From Acidobacteriaceae bacterium (GTDB lineage: Bacteria; Acidobacteriota; Terriglobia; Terriglobales; Acidobacteriaceae): DNA of 64,000 nucleotides. The position numbers and the translations under genes are program-made. The stretch covers positions 85,813 through 149,812 of the forward strand of contig PLHW01000072.1 in assembly GCA_003139095.1 (NCBI GenBank), read 5' to 3'. The notes beneath the pieces were generated by a model, which worked only from the letters and a program-made list of their open reading frames with translations, was not told the DNA's origin and searched no databases. Below are positions 8,462 to 19,434 of this stretch, piece by piece (the stretch's first letter is position 1; the number at the start of each line of letters is the position of its first letter).

Positions 8462-9532
8462 TTAGGGCTGCGCGTAGTAGCCGGCCCGCGTGCGAACCTT
8501 GAGCCCAGGCTTGTGGACCCTTATCTCAAGTGAGTGATATTCATTTGCCTGGCTCGCTCGCGCCCCCTGAAATGAAAAAACATAAAACCAATTCGCATCC
8601 GCGATGCAATCTGCAATCGCCGCGTTGACATCACCCGATGAATTGAACACGCGCCCGCCGCTCTGCACCGCGATCACTGGCAGCGCTAGATTCCCCGGAA
8701 CAGCTCGCGAAGGAGAGGTCGCAGGTTTTAAAAAGGTTTCGTAGCCGGAGTTCCGGATTGCGCCCGCATTCCGCAAAGCGACGGGGTCAATGCTGTAAAG
8801 CGTGATCCGAGCCTGCCGCAGCGCCGTCGTGAGGCTGGTAATCCAGTCGAAGAGTTGCTGCGAGTCTTTCGAAGTGCGCAAACTTCCTTCCCCCGCCACT
8901 GGCCATCCGCGTCCCAACCAAATCATCAGTTTTCGGCCCGGCCGCTTTTCCTCTTGTTTGGCGATGCCCATGAACGATTTGAGCGACAACTCCACACTCT
9001 CAGCCGCACCCCATTGGGCGCCATTTGTGAGATTGCCGCTCCGTAGAACCGCCTCGAATTGATCATAGACGCCCGCCTCGGTGTTGCCATCGCGCGAAGA
9101 GCCGTTCTGCACCTTTGTCCCAGTTTCAGAAAACACAACTAGCGATACAGGTACCGAAAGCTTTCCTCCGTTCCCCAGCAGGAACTTCTTAACTTGTTCT
9201 CGTTCGAAAGAAACACCGCGAAACGGAGTGTTCACCATGTCGACAACCAGGACCATTTCGACGGGCGCGTCCGCGGTTGTCTCGATTGCTTGAACGGAAG
9301 AAATATCTTGCGGCTGGCCGTTATCGAGGAGAGTGAAGTCTTGTTTTTGCAGGCCACGTACAGGCGCGCCAGATTTGTCCGTCACCTGAACATCGAGAAC
9401 GATCTGTCGATCCGTACCTCCGGGAGGCGGAGTAGAGGGCCGCGGCAGCAGTTGCGGCGGCGCAACGGTCTGTGCGAGCGCGGCGACGCACAACAGCGGT
9501 AAGACGAGGAGAATGAGAAGGACGCGTGTCAT
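8462..9532 (-). CDS. Secreted VWFA-related protein of the acidobacterial type
   Basis: Signal peptide at the start (MTRVLLILLVLPLLCVAALA, cleavage near AQT). A beta-rich segment follows (RQIVLDVQVTDKSGAPVRGL, FTLLDNGQPQDISSV), then a von Willebrand A-like domain from about residue 90 with MVLVVDMVNTPFRG where a MIDAS motif would be. This architecture matches the 'VWFA-related Acidobacterial domain' family (TIGR03436), abundant in this phylum and of unknown function. The DxSxS metal site is altered (DMVNT), so metal binding is doubtful. Neighbours give no functional clue. Confidence 0.88.
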   Translation of the reverse strand: MTRVLLILLVLPLLCVAALAQTVAPPQLLPRPSTPPPGGTDRQIVLDVQVTDKSGAPVRGLQKQDFTLLDNGQPQDISSVQAIETTADAPVEMVLVVDMVNTPFRGVSFEREQVKKFLLGNGGKLSVPVSLVVFSETGTKVQNGSSRDGNTEAGVYDQFEAVLRSGNLTNGAQWGAAESVELSLKSFMGIAKQEEKRPGRKLMIWLGRGWPVAGEGSLRTSKDSQQLFDWITSLTTALRQARITLYSIDPVALRNAGAIRNSGYETFLKPATSPSRAVPGNLALPVIAVQSGGRVFNSSGDVNAAIADCIADANWFYVFSFQGARASQANEYHSLEIRVHKPGLKVRTRAGYYAQP

Positions 9533-9838
9533 CGCCGCAATCCAAAAAGAGAAACTGAGTGCTGCTCACTATTTTAGCGGATTCACACCCTATACCTCTT
9601 CAGGATCTATTCGCCCAGATGGGCTTCGGAGCTTGCCGAACTCGCGCACGGTGGGACTGCGCGGGCGAACTTGGGGAAGCGGCGTATCACGAAATTCGTC
9701 GATCGCGGAAACTTAAAATTCAACAGCTATGACGCGCCGGGCCGGACTTGGAAAACGACAAGGCGTTTTCCCGATCAACATTTCACGTCGCTTAGAAGTT
9801 TAGAACCAGAGAACTCCACCACGATTCGCCGCTGCCTT
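9533..9838. other. Non-coding gap
   Basis: About 300 bp between two reverse-strand genes. Short frames exist on both strands, but none has protein-like composition or a ribosome-binding site. No repeat or hairpin stood out. Confidence 0.5.
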
Positions 9839-11425
<1,587 letters not shown>

Positions 11426-11573
11426 GTTTCCTTCCGCGATTCCGCAGACTTTCTTCCGTGCGTGTTTCATCGCAGGGAGGAACGATGGACGCTAGAGCTG
11501 CGTCCGCCCTGTGCAGGTTGGACTAGAGGCTTTCGATTGAGATCCCCAATTAAGGTGCATTTTACACTATGAG

Positions 11574-13622
11574 CTACGCGGGCACATGTCCACTTTCGGA
11601 CAACGGCTGAAATGCGACAATGTGGCCTGCCACGGCGCTGGCGGCGACCGTTAGCGGACTCGCCAGATACATTTGTCCGGGGCCGCTGCGGCCGGGGAAA
11701 TTGCGGTTCTGCGCGCTGATGACGACTTGATCGGGGCGCGTGGAGACGCCGGGGCCGGCGTTGATGCAAGCGCCGCAACTCGGCTCGATGAGGCGCGCAC
11801 CGGCTCGTTCGAAAATTTCGATGTAGCCGCGGCGGCGCGAGTACTCGCGGGTTTCCTGCGAGCCGAACTGGATCCAGAACTGCACGTTATTTGAAACTCG
11901 TAATCCTCGCTTCAGGGCGTCGGCGAGCACGGCGGCGTACATATCCATGTCTTCGTTTTTGCCGGCGGTGCAGGTGCCACCGTAGGCGATTTCGATGGGC
12001 ACGGGCTCCGCAAGATCGCGAATGTATTTGCCGTTGCCGGGATCGCCGGGCGTGGCGACCATGGGGGCAATGTCGGCGGCGTTGAGTTCGATGACGTGGG
12101 AATATTCGGCGCGGGGTTCGCTGTGGAGGCCGGCGATCATGCGCTCAGCATCGGCGCGCGGCAGGTGGCGGCGCTCGATGAGGAACTCGACGACTTTTTC
12201 GTCGGGGGCGACGATGCCGGTGAAGCCTCCGATTTCGGCAGCCATGTTGGTCATGGTGGCGCGCTCGTCGACGCTGAGGGCTTCGACGGCCTCGCCCGCA
12301 TACTCCATAACCTTGGCAAGAGCCTGGCCGCTCCGCACGTAGTCGAGCGAGAGAATTTTGAGGATGAAATCTTTGGCGGTGACGTTGGCGCGGCGCTGGC
12401 CTCGGATGATGATTTTCACCGACTCGGGAATTTTGACGCGGACGTCTTTTGTGATCCAGGAATTGAAAACGTCAGTGGTGCCGATGCCGAAGGCAACGCA
12501 GCCGATGGCGCCCACGTGCGGCGTATGCGAGTCGGAACCGACGTTGACCTGTCCGGGAAGCGCGTAGGTTTCAAGCATCACAGAATGGCAGATGCCCTCG
12601 GAACCTTTGCGGTCGGCGAGCTCGCCGTGGAGCTTGATTCCCTGCTGGCGGGCGAAGTCCTCCTGCTTGAGCTTGAGCTGCGTGGCGAGATCGAGCAGGC
12701 CGATTTTCTTTTTCTCTTCGGAGATAACCTCGTCGAGGAAGGTGAGGTGATCGCGGAAGAAGCGGATGCTGGAAGCATCGTTGACGGGAACATCCTTGCC
12801 GACGTAGTGCTCGTAGAAGATGGAAGCCATCGGCGTGACGTATTCGTGGCTGAAGCGCAGGTCGACGCAGGTGAAGCCGGTGTCACCGGGTTTGACGGCG
12901 GGAACGGCGACCGCACCGTCCGACGAGATCATGTGGCGGGCGAATATCTTCTCGGCGAGAGTCATGGGGCGAGGCTTGGTTGTGATCGGCGGCAGGAAAA
13001 CTTTTCCCTGCATGCGCGCGACGTTGAACGGAAAAAGGCCGCCGTATTCGATCACTTGCCGCGTGATTTGGTCTTCGCCGATGGTGAATTCGCTGAGCGG
13101 AATTTCTTCGCCGGAGCGGATGCGATCGATGAGCGAAAAATTCGTGGAGGTGAGCAGGCCGAGGTTCTGGCAATTTTGTTTGTAGATGCGCTCGATGTTT
13201 TCGGCGATGACGACCTGTATGCCGGCGCACATTTCAGCGTACGGCGATTGCTCGCGGCTGGAGCCTTTGCCGCGGCGCTTGCCGCTGACCGAGCAGACGA
13301 AGCGGCCCTGCTTGACCTGGTTGCGCCCGATGGGCGCGACGCCCTGGCATTTGAGGCCCGCGTAGGGAATTTCGCCGAGCGTCTGGTCGAAGTAGAAACA
13401 AAGATGCGCGGGAGTGATCTCGTCGGTGGAGATGTCATCGCGGAGTTTGGGATTGGCGGCGGGATTTTTTGTGTCCCAGGGCAGGTCTTCGCCGGCAAGC
13501 TGGCGCCTGATGAGTTCGGGATCCTCGGTAAGAAAGAGGATGCGGCCGTGGAGACGCAGATGATCGGCGCGCTTTTCCACCTTGCGATCGAGGAGCGAGT
13601 TGGAGGTGACTGAGGCCGTCAC
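11574..13622 (-). CDS. Aconitase-family hydratase with N-terminal swivel domain
   Basis: Fe-S dehydratase of the aconitase/isopropylmalate isomerase superfamily; the likely reaction is citrate-isocitrate isomerisation. Residues about 55-200 are the swivel (small) domain with DISTDEITPAH and SVSGKRRGKGSSREQSP. The catalytic part follows: NVGSDSHTPHVGAIGCVAFG, AAEIGGFTGIVAPDEKV, and cluster-binding cysteines in YGGTCTAGKNEDMD and EPSCGACINAGPG. A swivel domain ahead of the catalytic domains recalls AcnB, but the AcnB N-terminal helical domain is absent (682 versus about 860 residues). 2-Methylisocitrate or another hydroxyacid remains possible as substrate. A long forward open frame over it is antisense shadow. 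Confidence 0.88.
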   Translation of the reverse strand: MTASVTSNSLLDRKVEKRADHLRLHGRILFLTEDPELIRRQLAGEDLPWDTKNPAANPKLRDDISTDEITPAHLCFYFDQTLGEIPYAGLKCQGVAPIGRNQVKQGRFVCSVSGKRRGKGSSREQSPYAEMCAGIQVVIAENIERIYKQNCQNLGLLTSTNFSLIDRIRSGEEIPLSEFTIGEDQITRQVIEYGGLFPFNVARMQGKVFLPPITTKPRPMTLAEKIFARHMISSDGAVAVPAVKPGDTGFTCVDLRFSHEYVTPMASIFYEHYVGKDVPVNDASSIRFFRDHLTFLDEVISEEKKKIGLLDLATQLKLKQEDFARQQGIKLHGELADRKGSEGICHSVMLETYALPGQVNVGSDSHTPHVGAIGCVAFGIGTTDVFNSWITKDVRVKIPESVKIIIRGQRRANVTAKDFILKILSLDYVRSGQALAKVMEYAGEAVEALSVDERATMTNMAAEIGGFTGIVAPDEKVVEFLIERRHLPRADAERMIAGLHSEPRAEYSHVIELNAADIAPMVATPGDPGNGKYIRDLAEPVPIEIAYGGTCTAGKNEDMDMYAAVLADALKRGLRVSNNVQFWIQFGSQETREYSRRRGYIEIFERAGARLIEPSCGACINAGPGVSTRPDQVVISAQNRNFPGRSGPGQMYLASPLTVAASAVAGHIVAFQPLSESGHVPA

Positions 13623-13646
13623 GTTAGCTTTCCAATCAAAGACTTG

Positions 13647-13667
13647 TAACCACGGAGGACACGGAGG
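13647..13667. repeat. Copy of an accacggaggacacggagg intergenic word
   Basis: Just upstream of the aconitase-family gene the sequence reads taaccacggaggacacggag. The same word occurs on the opposite strand at 59735-59770. It is a simple dispersed intergenic repeat of unknown role. Confidence 0.5.
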
Positions 13668-13736
13668 CGGAAACGCTTATGCAAATCAGTTCTTATTCAG
13701 CGCCGCTGGAAGTTCCCCACGGGAATTATTGTAACC

Positions 13737-14585
13737 TTAGGGCTCGCGTTCTTTTGCGTAGGCCACGGGGCTGGGAGGCGCATCGAGGCCGCGTCCGGCG
13801 AAGATAGCCTGGAATTCGGCGAGCAACTCACCGTGGATGTGGCCGTTGGAAGCGAGGGTTTCGTGGCTGGCAATCTGAAATGGGCCGCCAGAAAAATCGG
13901 TGACGCGGCCGCCGGCTTCTTCGACGATGAGCACGCCGGCGGCGGTGTCCCAGGGATTGAGATTGAATTCCCAGAAGCCCTCGTAGCGGCCGGCCGCGAC
14001 GTTGCAGAGGTCAAGCGCGGCAGAACCGGCTCGGCGCACGCCATGTGAGCGCAATGTGAGCTGGTGATAGAAATAAATATTCGGATTCTTGTGCCGCTTG
14101 TGGCTGGGAAAGCCGGTGGCGACGAGAGACTCCGCCAGCTTTGCGGTCGATGAAACGTGCATGGGCTCGCCGTTGAGATGCGCTCCGCTTCCCTTCTCCG
14201 CCGTGAACATTTCGTCGCGCGTCGGATCGTAGATGGTTCCGGCAATGCGCCGGCCTCGATGCTCGACGGCGAGCGAGACGCAGAACACGGGATAGCCGTG
14301 CGCAAAATTTGTGGTGCCATCGAGCGGATCGACGTACCACTTGTAGTCGCTGCCGGTTTCGATGCGCGTGCCCTCTTCACCCATGACGTCGTGGGTGGGG
14401 AAACTACGGCGGATGCGCTCGAGGATCAAGGCCTCCGACTGGCGATCGGCGATGGTGACGAGGTCGGCGCTGCCTTTGTATTCGATCTTCACGTGGCGGC
14501 GAAAATGTTCCATCAGCAGGGCGCCCGCTTCGCGCGCGATGGCTTGCATGGTGGAGAGTAGTTCCGGCGATGGATGGGAAGTCAT
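13737..14585 (-). CDS. suhB: Inositol-1-monophosphatase family phosphatase
   Basis: Mg-dependent sugar/inositol monophosphatase (SuhB family). Both family signatures are present: GEEG followed by WYVDPLDGTTNFAHGYP (metal-binding DPLDGT) and the C-terminal NPWDTAAGVLIVEEAGG. At 282 residues it is slightly longer than E. coli SuhB. It lies between the Hfq-like gene upstream (59 bp) and the aconitase-family gene downstream (115 bp) on the same strand. Whether it acts on inositol phosphate, another sugar phosphate or as an RNA polymerase partner cannot be decided from sequence. Confidence 0.93.
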   Translation of the reverse strand: MTSHPSPELLSTMQAIAREAGALLMEHFRRHVKIEYKGSADLVTIADRQSEALILERIRRSFPTHDVMGEEGTRIETGSDYKWYVDPLDGTTNFAHGYPVFCVSLAVEHRGRRIAGTIYDPTRDEMFTAEKGSGAHLNGEPMHVSSTAKLAESLVATGFPSHKRHKNPNIYFYHQLTLRSHGVRRAGSAALDLCNVAAGRYEGFWEFNLNPWDTAAGVLIVEEAGGRVTDFSGGPFQIASHETLASNGHIHGELLAEFQAIFAGRGLDAPPSPVAYAKEREP

Positions 14586-14644
14586 GCGAATTTCATGAGA
14601 ACGGTTGCAGGGTTCGGGAACGCCGCTGCCCGCACTGCGACTGA

Positions 14645-14905
14645 CTACTTCTTCTTGCCGTCTTCGGCGATGTAGACGATTTCGTGCTTGAAGATGAAAA
14701 GATTCGGGCCGTCGTCGCGGGTAACGCGAACCATGTGTTTGTCGTAATACTCGATCCAGCCGCGGACCACTTCGCCGTCGGCAAGTTTGAGATTGACAAC
14801 TTTCTGCTTCTCGCCGAGCGCCTTCAAGTAATTCGCTTCTTCGAACGTTTCGTCGGGAGGCGGAGTGCGCTTCTTGGCAAAATTGGGATTCGAATGCGGC
14901 GGCAT
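14645..14905 (-). CDS. hfq: Hfq-like Sm-fold RNA chaperone (acidobacterial form)
   Basis: The 86-residue protein has an Sm-like core: EEANYLKALGEKQKVVNLKL, DGEVVRGWIEYYDKHMVRVT and NLFIFKHEIVYIAEDG. The last part corresponds to the Hfq Sm2 region (usual YKHAI, here FKHEI). The GWIEYYDKHMVRV stretch replaces the classical GxIxxFDxxxVLL. A proline/lysine-rich N-terminal tail of about 18 residues precedes the fold. It is probably the hexameric RNA chaperone that supports small-RNA regulation, but the changed Sm2 motif makes RNA specificity uncertain. The ATG at 14905 gives the expected start. Confidence 0.8.
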   Translation of the reverse strand: MPPHSNPNFAKKRTPPPDETFEEANYLKALGEKQKVVNLKLADGEVVRGWIEYYDKHMVRVTRDDGPNLFIFKHEIVYIAEDGKKK

Positions 14906-15021
14906 TTTGCTATTTTACATCGGCGGAGAGTTCGGGCACATTCGAGCAGCGGGGCACCCTTTTCGAGTACGATCTGTGGAAGCGGAATCGGACAGGCGGT
15001 TGGATTATTTTCTCGTTGCTT

Positions 15022-15462
15022 TTAACCCACTCGCAAAATCATCACTTCTGTGGCCTTGATGAGCGCCGCGGCAGTTTGGCCCGCCTTAAGTTGCATTTCG
15101 CGCGCGGAACGTGAAGTGATAATCGAGGTGATCTGCTGTCCGCCAATCGAGATCACGATCTCCGCCATGAGGCCGCTGATGCGAACAGCTTCGATGCGCC
15201 CGACGAGTTGATTCCGGCCACTGACGCGCCGGACCACTTCCTTGCGCTCGGGCTCGGTTTTGCCGCGAGTTCGAAACAGGAGCCGGTCGATTTCACCTTG
15301 CGGGATGCGGTGATGTCCCCCCGCAGTCTGAAGGCTGCGGATCTTTTTCTTGTAAATCCACTGCTTGATGGTGGGGAAGCTGATGCCGAGTTGCAAGGCG
15401 GCGTCGCGAAGCTTCAGTAAATCTTCATTGCCCTTGCGACTGGATTTTGCCTTTTTCAGCAT
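15022..15462 (-). CDS. HTH-TOBE molybdate-responsive regulator
   Basis: Two parts are visible. An excisionase/MerR-like helix-turn-helix comes first (LKLRDAALQLGISFPTIKQ, IRSLQTAGGHHRIPQGEID). A TOBE (mop) molybdate/molybdopterin-binding domain follows (SGRNQLVGRIEAVRISGLMA, TSRSAREMQLKAGQTAAALI, ATEVMIL). TOBE domains bind oxyanions, so this is a likely Mo (or W) sensor. The nearest metabolic genes are an outer-membrane barrel and a molybdopterin oxidoreductase, which it may control. The ATG at 15462 is preferred; a TTG six codons earlier (15480) is possible. There is no strong ribosome-binding site for either. Confidence 0.85.
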   Translation of the reverse strand: MLKKAKSSRKGNEDLLKLRDAALQLGISFPTIKQWIYKKKIRSLQTAGGHHRIPQGEIDRLLFRTRGKTEPERKEVVRRVSGRNQLVGRIEAVRISGLMAEIVISIGGQQITSIITSRSAREMQLKAGQTAAALIKATEVMILRVG

Positions 15463-15654
15463 TGAGACGAGATCGTACAACTGTCACACGGCCGGGTCAA
15501 TCCGCGAAGGGCGCACAAGCCCAGGTCAAAACGTTTTCTTCTCCCTTAAACCTTGTAACTTTTCAGATGCGACTTAATCTGTATCAGAGTAGACAGCGAA
15601 ATCGTCTGTGTTGTACACTTCAACTTCTTTGTTCCGCGATGTGGGGAGGATTCG

Positions 15655-16479
15655 ATGCGTAGTGTCACTTTATTGGTCGCAACGCTGATGGTGTGCCTCT
15701 GGCCGACTCTGAGCGCGGCTCAGGATGGATTTTTCTCCGATTGGTTCAACATGGCGACTGCGACGCAAGCCGAACAGCCGCACTGGGTCACTCCCCTGGC
15801 TACAACCACGCCGCGGCTCGAGCAAGAGTATCGCTACGACATTCAGTGGCAGGTTCACAATAGCGGCCTGGTGACCAACAACTACGGCGTTAGTAAAGGC
15901 CTGGAAATTATCCCTGAAAAAAACATCGAGATCATCGTGGCCGAGCCTCCTTACGTCATGAACAATCCGGACTCTCCGAACGGATGGGGCGACTGGCAAT
16001 TTCTGGTGAAATATCGAATCGCGACTGGAAATGAGGAACACGGAAACTATATTCTGACGGCCTTCTATCAGATGAGTCTTCCCACCGGGCAGTTCGAGCA
16101 AGGCCAGCCCAATCCGGTAATCACTCCGACGCTCGCGTATGGAAAGGGCTTTCGAAATCTCGACGTACAAGGGACACTCGGCGGGAGCTTGCCCACCGGA
16201 AACGTCGCGAAGATTGGACGCAGCATATTGTGGAACAACACACTGCAGTACCGGGTGATGAAGAAAATCTGGCCGGAAACCGAGTTCAACTTCACCCACT
16301 ATTATGAAGGCTCGCACAGCGGCCATTCGCTCTTCTATGTCACGCCCGGAGTCGTACTGGGCAGGTTCCCGATCCACAATCGGTTGGCGTTCACATTTGG
16401 TGCCGGGTATGAGATCGCGGCCACGTCATTCCATCCCACCAACCATATTCCGATTCTTTCGATTCGGATTCCGTTCTAG
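15655..16479 (+). CDS. Predicted outer-membrane beta-barrel protein
   Basis: Starts with a signal peptide (MRSVTLLVATLMVCLWPTLS, AAQ) behind an excellent ribosome-binding site (GGGGAGG, 5-6 bp). The mature part alternates hydrophobic and polar residues and has amphipathic strands (NYILTAFYQMSLPTGQFEQG, LGGSLPTGNVAKIG, FYVTPGVVLGRFPIHNRLAF). It ends in ILSIRIPF with a terminal phenylalanine, the usual barrel-assembly signal. It resembles the transporter/MetA-like barrel group of 250-300 residues. It converges on the molybdopterin oxidoreductase gene, with only 14 bp between the stops. Ligand unknown. Confidence 0.78.
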   Translation: MRSVTLLVATLMVCLWPTLSAAQDGFFSDWFNMATATQAEQPHWVTPLATTTPRLEQEYRYDIQWQVHNSGLVTNNYGVSKGLEIIPEKNIEIIVAEPPYVMNNPDSPNGWGDWQFLVKYRIATGNEEHGNYILTAFYQMSLPTGQFEQGQPNPVITPTLAYGKGFRNLDVQGTLGGSLPTGNVAKIGRSILWNNTLQYRVMKKIWPETEFNFTHYYEGSHSGHSLFYVTPGVVLGRFPIHNRLAFTFGAGYEIAATSFHPTNHIPILSIRIPF

Positions 16480-16493
16480 CAATCGTTTCTTGC

Positions 16494-19370
16494 TCAATCT
16501 TTTTTCGCTGAATCCTTCGCGGAGTCCTTCTTCATATAGAAAGCCTCGTCAGCGGGGCGCACGACGCGCGGAATCCAGAGCGGGCGGCGCAGGCCATCGG
16601 GGCCGGGGGCAGGACGGGTGAGCGCCTTCCAGCGCTGGTAGACAGCGAAGGAAAGATTGGTATCGACGAAAATGTCGCCATAGCGATCGTCGGGCGCGGC
16701 GCGCTCCACGCGCACCATCTGATGCCAGCAGTGCATGCCGCTGATCGGGTCGGGATGAGGAGGAAAAGTGATGTTCTGATGAACGCCGGCATCGCTCCAC
16801 CAAACGCGTTTCGTGTCCGCGTCGGGACTGTCGTAGGGGCGCACGCTGGAAAGCTGGCGCATCTTCCATTGTCCTTTGCCGACTTCTTTGAGGTCGACCC
16901 AGGCGCTGGACATGCGCTCGAGTTGCTCGTTTTCATTCAAGCGCCAGCGGCCGAGATGATGCGAGCAGGCGACGACGCCGGGGGTCAGACCCTCTGTAAC
17001 CCAGGCGTGGAGCACGAAGTAGCCGATTTCCGTGTGTACTTTAAGCAGGTCGCCGGTGCGAATGTTGCCGAGCCTGGCGGCATCGACGGGATTCACGCAG
17101 AGCGGATTTTTGTGCGAGATTTCGTAGAGCAATTTCGCATTGCCGGAGCGCGTGTGAATGAGGTTAGGCAGGCGGAAAATCGGCAGCAGCGCGTAGACAT
17201 CGCCTTTTGCATCTTTCGGCCACTCGACGCGCGGGGAATAGCGAGGATCGAAATCGGGCGCGGGGATGCCAAGCGACACGGCTTGCGCCGAACGGTGAAT
17301 GTGGCTGCGGTAATACTCGGGGAGCGCGAACTCCGGCCACTTCCAATCGGCGATGGTTTTTGAAAAGAGTTCGAGCTTGCGCGACGGCGTGTTGTAGCCG
17401 ACGACGGGCTGGCCGTCGATCATCACGCCGACGCCCTTGCCGTCTTTCTTAATTACACCGCTGGGATCGACTTCGGAGCCGGCAAGATCGACTGGCGCTA
17501 CCGGCTTTTCGTTCAGCCTATAGACATCGGTCGTGACTTCGTACGCGCCGTACTTACGCATGTATTCCAGCGGCTTCAATCCCTCCTTCGCCGCGGCTTC
17601 GGGCAGTCCGGGAACGGAATTCTCAAACATCCATCCGTAATATTCATCGACCGTGATTTTCTGTCCGGGACGATAAGGCGACTCGAACCACTGGCGAATG
17701 CCCATCGAGCCATCGGGATCGACTGCCCATGAGAGGTTGATCCAGAATTCGTCTTCCTCCCAAACCTCGCCGACGTTGGCCTGGTAGGTGTAATCGAATT
17801 TTTCGCCCGCCCTTTCTCGAAGGACGCGAGCGACCGGCTGACGGAAGCCGATCCACTTTCCGGCATAGGATTCCTGGCTCATCAGATCGTGGCGCTCGGA
17901 GCTGAAGCCCATGGGCAACACATAATCGGCGAACCATGCGGTCTCGCTCCAGGTGGGAGTGAGCGCGGCGTGCAAGCCGACCTTTTCTTCGTCGCGCAGC
18001 ATTTCGATCCAGGAGAATCCGTCGGGATAAGTCCAGACGGGATTAAACACGCGCGTGAAATAAGTGTCGATGCGGCCGCGGCCTTCTTTAATTAAGTGCG
18101 GCAGAATGGGCGAGAGTTCGTGCGTGGCAAGCGGCCACTCGGGCGGATAGAGGAGTTCGTTCCAGTTTTTTTGCGGCGGCGGATTCTTGAACGGCCGGGG
18201 AACGAATTTATTCCAGGCGTTGAGATTGTGGCCGCCGGGAGTTCCGACGGAACCGGTGAGGACGTGGAGCAGCGTAAGGGCGCGCGCGGTCTGCCATCCG
18301 CCAAGATTGCCGGAGGCGCTGCCGCGCCACAGGTGCGAAGCGAAGCGGCTGCCGGCGGTCGCGATTTCGCGCGCGATTTTGACGATGATGTCGGCCGGCA
18401 CTCCGGTTTCCTTCTCCGCATATTCGGGCGTGAATTCGGCATAGTGGCGCTTGAGCGCGTCGATGGCAGCGTTGAAGCTTTGACCTTGCGCGCGGAAGCC
18501 GTCGACTTCCAGTTGTTCCCAGTTCGTCCAATTCCTGACGAAGCCGGCGTCGTAACGATTTTCGTCGAGGATGATTTTGGCCATGGCCAGCAGCATGGCG
18601 GCCTCGGTGCCGGGATAGCTGGGCAGCCAGTAATCGGCCATGCTGGCGGTGTTGGAGAGGCGTGGATCGACGACGGCAAGTTTGGCGCCCGCCATTTTGC
18701 CTTCGATAATGCGCTGGGCGTGCGGGTTGAAGTAGTGGCCGGACTCGAGGTGCGCGGAGAGCAAAAGAATAAAGCGCGCGTTGGCGTGATCGGGCGAGGG
18801 ACGATCGGCGTAATGCCAGAGGAGGTAGCCAAGACGCGCCGACGATGAGCAGACGTTGGTGTGCGAATTGTGGCCGTCGATGCCCCAGGACTGGAGCGTG
18901 CGATCCATGATGAAGTCGTGGCCGGGGCGGCCGACGTGGTACATGACCTCTTCGCCGCGATTTTGCTGAAACGCTTTGCGCATGCGCGCGCCGATGGCTT
19001 CAAGCACTTCATTCCAACTGGTGCGCGACCATTGGCCGGAACCGCGGGGGCCGGAGCGCTTCATGGGATAGAGGATGCGATCGGGATCGTGAATCTGATT
19101 GATGGTCGCGGGGCCTTTGGCGCAGAGGCGGCCGCGGCTGGCAGGATGTTTGGGATTGCCCTCGAATTTCTCGATCTTGCCCGTTTCCTTGTTGGTATAG
19201 GCGAGCAGGCCGCAGGCGGATTCGCAGTTGAAGCAAATGGTGGGGACGATCTGAAAATGTTTTTCGACGCGGCGGGGCCAGGCATCGGGATCGAGCTCGA
19301 CCCAGTCGTCCCACTTTTCGACGGGCGGGCAGGAAGCGAGATGGCTGCCGTCGCGTTTGAAATCGGTCAT
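16494..19370 (-). CDS. Molybdopterin oxidoreductase catalytic subunit (CISM family) without Tat signal
   Basis: DMSO-reductase-superfamily catalytic chain, 958 residues. A 4Fe-4S site is formed by C46, C49, C53 and C83 (CFNCESACG ... RLCAKG). C174 in HTNVCSSSARLGY stands at the Mo-ligand position, as in polysulfide/tetrathionate reductase-like enzymes. The Mo-bis-PGD binding segments (GAKLAVVDPRLSNTA, LPSYPGTEAAMLL) and a C-terminal MopB domain (HKNPLCVNPVDAARLGN) are intact. The start is supported by GGAG 8 bp upstream. There is no twin-arginine signal, whereas related A subunits are usually exported. It precedes the fused electron-transfer/membrane subunit's 3' end by 64 bp. Electron donor/acceptor unknown; sulfur or arsenic oxyanions are guesses. 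Confidence 0.88.
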   Translation of the reverse strand: MTDFKRDGSHLASCPPVEKWDDWVELDPDAWPRRVEKHFQIVPTICFNCESACGLLAYTNKETGKIEKFEGNPKHPASRGRLCAKGPATINQIHDPDRILYPMKRSGPRGSGQWSRTSWNEVLEAIGARMRKAFQQNRGEEVMYHVGRPGHDFIMDRTLQSWGIDGHNSHTNVCSSSARLGYLLWHYADRPSPDHANARFILLLSAHLESGHYFNPHAQRIIEGKMAGAKLAVVDPRLSNTASMADYWLPSYPGTEAAMLLAMAKIILDENRYDAGFVRNWTNWEQLEVDGFRAQGQSFNAAIDALKRHYAEFTPEYAEKETGVPADIIVKIAREIATAGSRFASHLWRGSASGNLGGWQTARALTLLHVLTGSVGTPGGHNLNAWNKFVPRPFKNPPPQKNWNELLYPPEWPLATHELSPILPHLIKEGRGRIDTYFTRVFNPVWTYPDGFSWIEMLRDEEKVGLHAALTPTWSETAWFADYVLPMGFSSERHDLMSQESYAGKWIGFRQPVARVLRERAGEKFDYTYQANVGEVWEEDEFWINLSWAVDPDGSMGIRQWFESPYRPGQKITVDEYYGWMFENSVPGLPEAAAKEGLKPLEYMRKYGAYEVTTDVYRLNEKPVAPVDLAGSEVDPSGVIKKDGKGVGVMIDGQPVVGYNTPSRKLELFSKTIADWKWPEFALPEYYRSHIHRSAQAVSLGIPAPDFDPRYSPRVEWPKDAKGDVYALLPIFRLPNLIHTRSGNAKLLYEISHKNPLCVNPVDAARLGNIRTGDLLKVHTEIGYFVLHAWVTEGLTPGVVACSHHLGRWRLNENEQLERMSSAWVDLKEVGKGQWKMRQLSSVRPYDSPDADTKRVWWSDAGVHQNITFPPHPDPISGMHCWHQMVRVERAAPDDRYGDIFVDTNLSFAVYQRWKALTRPAPGPDGLRRPLWIPRVVRPADEAFYMKKDSAKDSAKKD

Positions 19371-19434
19371 TGGTAAATCTCCATCCTCGGGCCCTGTCCT
19401 ATCGGAAACGCGGCAGGCCGCTTTTCCAGCAACA

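Noticed and set aside
8462-9532. Functional metal-binding VWA adhesin
   Set aside because: The MIDAS position reads DMVNT instead of DxSxS, so metal-dependent adhesion is not supported; kept only as a VWFA-related family protein.
12096-13613. Long forward-strand open frame (about 505 codons) over the aconitase-family gene
   Set aside because: Antisense shadow; the reverse strand carries all conserved aconitase motifs.
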